DNA from: Planctomycetales bacterium
GTDB taxonomy: Bacteria; Planctomycetota; Planctomycetia; Isosphaerales; Isosphaeraceae
Direction of reading: 5' to 3'
NCBI GenBank assembly: GCA_027451455.1
Contig: DAIDJI010000151.1
Coordinates: 1 to 9,550, forward strand
DNA: 9,550 nt
Part shown: one piece after another, positions 6,232-9,550 of the stretch
How positions within the stretch are numbered: position 1 is the first letter of the stretch
How the letters are laid out: every line of letters starts with the position of its first letter
Program-made: the position numbers and the translations under genes
Notes under the pieces: generated by a model
What the model was told of the DNA's origin: nothing
Database searches by the model: none
The model's input: only the letters and a program-made list of their open reading frames with translations

Positions 6232-6297
6232 TGGAGGATAGGCCGGGGCGGGACGGCGTGATCTCGGATCTGATAACGACATGGAGAGGGGCGCGTG

Positions 6298-7890
6298 ATG
6301 GTCCTGGGATGGCTGGCGATACTGGTGATGGTCCCTCTCCAGGTTCCCCGGCCCTTCGCCGCCGAGGAGGCCGTGCGTGAGCTTCACGCGACCGATCGGG
6401 CGATCCGACAGGCGGAGTCGGAGGGGCTTGAACGACTCGCCAACGAGCTGGCTCGCTCCGGCGATGTGGAAGGTGCCCGAGCCGCCCGGGCCCGAATGCC
6501 GCTCCATGAGGATCCCGACGGCCCGACGCGGTTCGTCGCGATGCCGGGCGTCGTCCCGCCGCGTCGCGCCGCACCGCCGACCCCGGCGGGGATGCGGATC
6601 GACGAGATCCTCACCCGATCGGCCTCGGCGTTTCTTGACCTGGCCCGACGCGCAGCGAAGGCCGACCCGCCTCGATACGCCCTCTCTGACTCCTGTCTTC
6701 GGGCTGTCCTCGACCGCCAGCCCGACCAGCCGGAAGCCCGCCGGCTGCTCGGATTCGTCCCCTACCAGGGCGGATGGGCTCGACCGTTCGACATCGAGCA
6801 GTTCCGCGAGGGTTACATCGACCACCCGGTCTTCGGCTGGGTCCGGGCCGACTGGAAGCCCAACCTGGAGCGCGGGGAACTACCCAGCCCGCCGGTCCGG
6901 GGCCAGGTCCGCTGGCTCTCGGTCAAGGAGGCCGACCAGCTCCGGGAGGGGTGGGATCCGCCCTGGCAGATCCCAACCGAGCACTTCCTGATCCTGAGCA
7001 ACGTCCCCCTCGCCGAGGTCATCACCTTTGGGCGGCGGCTGGAAGCCTTCCACGATCTTTTCATGGCGATCATGGCCGACGTCCAGGGAGACCTCTCGCC
7101 GCTGGCGCGTCGGTTCCGCGACCCGAAGGCCGTCGGCGAGTCGGCGGGGAAGCGGCATACGGTCTACTACTTTTCGTCGCGTGAGGTTTACCTCGCTCGA
7201 CTCTCGGCGAAGTACAACCGAGAGATGCTCGAGCTGAGCCTTGGCTTCTACGACCCGCCAAAGTCGAGTAACGGACGGAATCCCGCGTATTTCTTCCGCG
7301 ACCCCGGCGGCCAGCTACCCATCACCGCGAATCTCTACCACGAGGTTTCGCATCAGCTTCTGTTCGAGTCCGCGGGTTCCAATCGATACACCCAGAACGT
7401 CGGGAATTACTGGGTGTTCGAGGGACTCGGCACCTATTTTGAGACCACGGAGCCACAGGCGGACGGCTCGATCCTGGTTGGCGGTCGGGTTGGGCGGCGG
7501 ATGGAGGAAGCGATCCGCTCGTTGGTCGACCGCAGACGAGTGATCCCACTTGATATCTTTGTGAACTATGATGAATCTGGCTTCGCGCATCGAGACCAGG
7601 ACATCTACCTCCGCTACCAGGAGGCGATGGCTCTGACGGTTTTCCTGATGCAGGGGCGTGATCGGTTGTACCGGGAAGGGTTCCTGGATTACGTCCGCGA
7701 CGCCTACCGCGGGCGGCTCCGAGCCCGGACCGGGCGGAAGCTCCCGGAACGCCTGGGTACGAGCTATGAAACCCTCGAGGCCGAGCTGCTGGCGTTTCTC
7801 AGGAAGGAGCGCGGCACGGAGGCGCCGAAACCGGCCGAGGCGCCCAGGTCGGCGCCGAGCCGATCGATCCGGACCGTCCCGGGATCCTGA
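6298..7890 (+). CDS. Exported DUF1570 putative zinc metalloprotease
   Basis: This is a secreted protein of about 530 residues. Residues 1-22 form a signal peptide (hydrophobic stretch ending FAA). A helical, Arg/Glu-rich region follows to about 125, then a tract with YQGGWARP (156-163) that recalls planctomycete DUF1570 proteins. The C-terminal domain holds YHEVSH (347-352), an HExxH zinc-binding site, and a downstream VFEGLGTYFE (373-382), whose Glu375 is the likely third ligand 23 residues on. This is the gluzincin arrangement. Substrate is unknown; a role in the periplasm or cell envelope is inferred from export. ATG 6298 is preferred because GGAGAGG (6283-6289) sits 8 bases upstream; GTG 6295 immediately before it is the alternative. 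The tail (after 505) is Pro/Ala/Ser-rich and probably disordered. It converges with the Rpn-like gene, with 8 bases between stops. Confidence 0.85.
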   Translation: MVLGWLAILVMVPLQVPRPFAAEEAVRELHATDRAIRQAESEGLERLANELARSGDVEGARAARARMPLHEDPDGPTRFVAMPGVVPPRRAAPPTPAGMRIDEILTRSASAFLDLARRAAKADPPRYALSDSCLRAVLDRQPDQPEARRLLGFVPYQGGWARPFDIEQFREGYIDHPVFGWVRADWKPNLERGELPSPPVRGQVRWLSVKEADQLREGWDPPWQIPTEHFLILSNVPLAEVITFGRRLEAFHDLFMAIMADVQGDLSPLARRFRDPKAVGESAGKRHTVYYFSSREVYLARLSAKYNREMLELSLGFYDPPKSSNGRNPAYFFRDPGGQLPITANLYHEVSHQLLFESAGSNRYTQNVGNYWVFEGLGTYFETTEPQADGSILVGGRVGRRMEEAIRSLVDRRRVIPLDIFVNYDESGFAHRDQDIYLRYQEAMALTVFLMQGRDRLYREGFLDYVRDAYRGRLRARTGRKLPERLGTSYETLEAELLAFLRKERGTEAPKPAEAPRSAPSRSIRTVPGS

Positions 7891-7904
7891 TCGCGGCTTC
7901 AGGA
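7885..7904. terminator. Small inverted repeat spanning two convergent stops
   Basis: TCCTGA (7885-7890) and TCAGGA (7899-7904) are perfect inverted copies around an 8-base loop. Each arm contains the stop codon of one of the two convergent genes. The stem is short for a terminator, so function is uncertain. Confidence 0.3.
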
Positions 7905-8894
7905 GTCGAGGAGTTCCTCCCACGTCGAAACCTGTAAGGCACGCTCCACCAGCGCGTCGAGGCGGTCCGGATCGTCGATCCGGCGGATGACGGCCTCAAT
8001 CGCCTCGCCTGGCTCGCCCAGCAGGCGGCGGCCGATGAGGAGCAGGTGCTTGCGCCAGTGGTCGAGGGAGGCGGCGAGCGCCTCGGCCCGTCCCCTGGCC
8101 TCACCCTCGGCGAGTCCTTCAGCGAGGCCGCTGGCCTTCCCCTTTGCCTCGCCCTCGGCGAGGCCGCTGGCCTTCCCCTTTGCCTCGCCCTCGGCGAGTC
8201 CCTTCTGGAAATACTCCTGGAAGAGCCAGGATTCCTCGATCCCGCGGATGCCCATGGACATGCTCGAGACCTCCTTTACGATGGCCTGAACCTGTTCCTT
8301 CGTATAGCGAAGACTCAAGAGGATTGTGGTCGCGCGCCAGAGCGTGATGGCCTGCTCAGGGGTTGCCTCCTGGCGGAGCCGCCCGGCGACGGTCGCCAGG
8401 ACCTCGCGGAGCCGATCCGGGCCGATATTTGCGACCGGGGCCAGCGGCAAGACCGGCAGCCCGGCCCGGAGGAACTGCTCCGGCGGCAGTTCCCAGACCC
8501 TTACTACATGATACCGAAACGCGTCGTAGACCGCCCCGTCGCGATCTCTTTTCTCGAGCAGGCCGGTCAGCTCGGGGCCGTCGGCCTGGGGGCGTAGCAG
8601 GACCAGGGTCGTTCGGACCGGGATCTCGTAGTGCCAGCCCAGCACCACGCTGTAGAGGTGGGCGCGATCGGAGAGCTGGAGGTCTCGACCCGCCTGGAGC
8701 TCAAATTGCTCGATCCGGGGACCAGCCCCCTCGACCCGGATCACACGGTCGGCCTCGGGAAGGATGGTCGAGAGGTTCGAATCGACGACCCGGACCTGCG
8801 ACGGATCCGGCACCGGGATGCCGAACGACTCCAACCAGGCGACCGGATCCATCTCGATCAGTTGCCGGGTGGTGGCGTCGTAGGGTTTCGCCAT
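7899..8894 (-). CDS. Rpn-family PD-(D/E)XK nuclease / transposase-like protein
   Basis: This 331-residue protein resembles the Rpn (recombination-promoting nuclease, formerly transposase_31/YhgA-like) proteins, many copies of which occur in planctomycetes and cyanobacteria. The N-terminal half shows the order expected of the PD-(D/E)XK nuclease core: an acidic residue after a strand (ILPEAD, Asp49) and the E-x-Q variant of the catalytic motif in FELQ (Glu65, Gln67), then RAHLYSVVLGW (77-87). A Gly/Ala/Glu/Lys linker at 232-270 repeats GLAEGEAKGKAS, and a C-terminal helix bundle ends in the family-typical ALVERALQVSTWEELL. ATG 8894 has GGAGGGAAGGG (8911-8901) upstream. Known relatives are DNA endonucleases that raise recA-independent recombination; whether this copy is active is unknown. 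There are no terminal inverted repeats or target duplications to suggest an insertion sequence. Confidence 0.75.
   Translation of the reverse strand: MAKPYDATTRQLIEMDPVAWLESFGIPVPDPSQVRVVDSNLSTILPEADRVIRVEGAGPRIEQFELQAGRDLQLSDRAHLYSVVLGWHYEIPVRTTLVLLRPQADGPELTGLLEKRDRDGAVYDAFRYHVVRVWELPPEQFLRAGLPVLPLAPVANIGPDRLREVLATVAGRLRQEATPEQAITLWRATTILLSLRYTKEQVQAIVKEVSSMSMGIRGIEESWLFQEYFQKGLAEGEAKGKASGLAEGEAKGKASGLAEGLAEGEARGRAEALAASLDHWRKHLLLIGRRLLGEPGEAIEAVIRRIDDPDRLDALVERALQVSTWEELLDS
8122..8198 (-). repeat. 36-bp perfect tandem repeat inside the Rpn-like gene
   Basis: Two identical 36-base units (8122-8157 and 8158-8193) plus 5 bases of a third encode two copies of GLAEGEAKGKAS. Even synonymous positions are the same, so the duplication is recent or under active homogenisation. 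The reading frame is kept because 36 is a multiple of 3. A related but diverged unit, GLAEGLAEGEARGRAE, follows in the protein. Confidence 0.9.
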
Positions 8895-8925
8895 CCGTCG
8901 CCCTTCCCTCCGACGTGATTCAGGG

Positions 8926-8942
8926 CCCTCGATCAGCGAGGG
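8926..8942. other. Small perfect hairpin upstream of the Rpn-like gene
   Basis: CCCTCG (8926-8931) pairs perfectly with CGAGGG (8937-8942) around ATCAG. It lies about 30 bases upstream of the Rpn-like start codon, in the rpsR-Rpn gap, and could affect its translation or end transcription coming from rpsR. Confidence 0.35.
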
Positions 8943-8950
8943 AATGGGCC

Positions 8951-8994
8951 CGACCCTCGGCGCGGGGCGTCGTCGGGACGCCCGCGCAGGGTCG
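8951..8994 (-). terminator. Long hairpin between rpsR and the Rpn-like gene
   Basis: An outer stem CGACCCT/AGGGTCG (8951-8957 with 8988-8994) encloses GCGCGGGGCGTC (8960-8971) paired with GACGCCCGCGC (8977-8987), with a 2-base bulge and one extra G. Total pairing is about 18 bp with a 5-base loop. It probably limits read-through from rpsR, although there is no U-tract. Confidence 0.5.
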
Positions 8995-9003
8995 ATCGAA
9001 CGG

Positions 9004-9023
9004 GTCGGCTGCGCGAAGCCGAC
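9004..9023 (-). terminator. Terminator-like hairpin just after rpsR
   Basis: GTCGGCT (9004-9010) and AGCCGAC (9017-9023) pair perfectly over 7 bp around a 6-base loop, 4 bases beyond the rpsR stop codon. With the longer hairpin further on it forms a tandem 3'-end structure for the ribosomal-protein transcript. Confidence 0.55.
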
Positions 9024-9027
9024 TGGC

Positions 9028-9270
9028 TCACTCGCCGACGTACGGCAGCAGGGCCATGAACCGGGCGCGCTTCACCGCCGCGCTGGCCGCCCGCTGGAAG
9101 GCCGCGCAGCTCCCGCTGCGCTTGCGAGAAAACATCTTGTTCTGGTTGGTGCAGAGCTTCTTCAGCAAGCCGACGTCCTTGTAGTCCACATACGCCGGGC
9201 GAGGGCATCCCTCGGGTGTGCAGAACCGGCAGCGATTCTTGCGGTTGCGTCCGAACTTCTTACGCGGCAT
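9028..9270 (-). CDS. rpsR: Small ribosomal subunit protein bS18
   Basis: The 80-residue product is bS18, a 30S platform protein that binds 16S rRNA together with bS6. The family signature is clear: YVDYKDVGLLKKL (27-39), a basic FSRKRSGSC stretch (47-55), FQRAASAAVKRAR (58-70) and the terminal FMALLPYV (71-78). Length is typical. It carries Cys14 and Cys17 in CRFC plus Cys22, Cys40 and Cys55, so it is of the cysteine-containing (possibly zinc-binding) type known in other bS18 proteins. ATG 9270 has GAGGAAG (9285-9279) 8 bases upstream. The common partners rpsF, ssb and rplI are not adjacent, and the gene diverges from a hutF-like frame with almost no intergenic space, so its promoter must lie within that frame. 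Confidence 0.96.
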   Translation of the reverse strand: MPRKKFGRNRKNRCRFCTPEGCPRPAYVDYKDVGLLKKLCTNQNKMFSRKRSGSCAAFQRAASAAVKRARFMALLPYVGE

Positions 9271-9296
9271 GAATCCATCTTCCTCAATGACAGTAG

Positions 9297-9550
9297 CGTT
9301 CGAGTATCCTCGCGCGGGGAGGGAGCATCCTCGTCGACGCCGCGGGCGACGTCCACTCGATCGGAGGCGTGCCGCCGGGCGTCCCGGTGGAGCGGCTGCC
9401 TGGGCGGGCGCTGCTGCCGGGCCTCGTCGACGCCCACTCCCACGCCTTCCAGCGCTGTCTGCGCGGCCGGACCGAGCACCGCGCCTCCGGGAGCGACGAC
9501 TTCTGGACCTGGCGCGAGCGGATGTACCGCGCCGCGCTGGCGATGACCCC
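9297..9550 (+). CDS. hutF: Formimidoylglutamate deiminase-like amidohydrolase, 5' part, start unclear
   Basis: The frame runs off the right edge. It encodes the start of an amidohydrolase-superfamily enzyme: a beta-strand region (SILVDAAGDVHSIGG), then LLPGLVDAHSHAFQR, whose HSH supplies two metal ligands, then DFWTWRERMY. The HSHAFQR plus FWTWRE combination is characteristic of HutF, which removes ammonia from N-formimidoyl-L-glutamate in histidine breakdown. The frame is open only from 9297, after an in-frame TAG (9294-9296), and has no ATG, GTG or TTG until GTG 9369, which would remove the first strands. An ATG at 9287 opens a different frame that would join this one if one G were absent from the G-rich run at 9316-9323. 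A frameshift, sequencing error or 5' truncation is likely. Related deaminases are possible alternatives. Confidence 0.75.

Noticed and set aside
8122..8198. 36-base repeats considered as a CRISPR array
   Set aside because: The units are directly adjacent with no spacers, in frame inside a coding sequence, and translate to the helical linker typical of Rpn-like proteins.
7899..8894. Insertion sequence carrying the Rpn-like (transposase-like) gene
   Set aside because: No terminal inverted repeats, target-site duplication or second transposase gene were found around it.
8363..9184. Rightward open frames opposite the Rpn-like gene and rpsR
   Set aside because: Arg/Pro/Gly/Ala-rich translations without motifs, antisense to well-supported genes.
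8944..9546. Long rightward frame overlapping the hutF-like region
   Set aside because: Its translation over 9300-9546 is Arg/Ala/Pro-rich and lacks motifs; the frame shifted relative to it carries HSHAFQR and FWTWRE.

Overview
The window is GC-rich (third codon positions almost always G or C) and looks chromosomal. Several features point to a planctomycete, probably Isosphaeraceae or a close relative: a DUF1570 putative metalloprotease, a GspE-type ATPase with a membrane-integral N-terminus, a small secreted protein of a type I associate with planctomycetes, an Rpn/PD-(D/E)XK protein, and housekeeping genes split from their usual operons (hisF without hisH/hisA, rpsR without rpsF/rplI). This placement is inference; no rRNA gene is present to confirm it.

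Left part (1-2588): about 490 bases of hairpin-rich non-coding DNA, then hisF (histidine biosynthesis), then a PilT-type retraction ATPase gene read in the same direction with its own ribosome binding site. Tandem GC hairpins follow pilT.

Centre (2589-5535): a 317-base intergenic stretch with four strong hairpins, then a GspE/PilB-type assembly ATPase whose normal N-terminal domain is replaced by a signal peptide and about three membrane helices. After 132 bases comes a four-helix CvpA-like membrane protein with a soluble tail. PilT and GspE are AAA-type secretion ATPases of opposite function (retraction and extension), so this block probably serves a type IV pilus or type II secretion machine, with the CvpA-like protein as a possible partner. 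A perfect 9-bp hairpin closes the block against the convergent gene.

Right part (5523-9550): a leftward gene for a small exported protein of unknown function diverges from a rightward gene for an exported DUF1570 protein with an HExxH...E zinc site. That gene converges on a leftward Rpn-family nuclease/transposase-like gene carrying a perfect 36-bp in-frame tandem duplication. Upstream of it, also leftward, is rpsR (ribosomal protein bS18), separated by several terminator-like hairpins. At the right edge is the 5' part of a rightward amidohydrolase that matches formimidoylglutamate deiminase (HutF, histidine breakdown). Its reading frame lacks an obvious start codon and may carry a frameshift.

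No tRNA, CRISPR array, insertion sequence or prophage gene was seen. The most unusual items are the membrane-anchored GspE, the perfect anti-Shine-Dalgarno complement followed by a 10-codon mini-ORF near the left edge, the hairpin cluster between pilT and gspE, and the damaged-looking hutF start.
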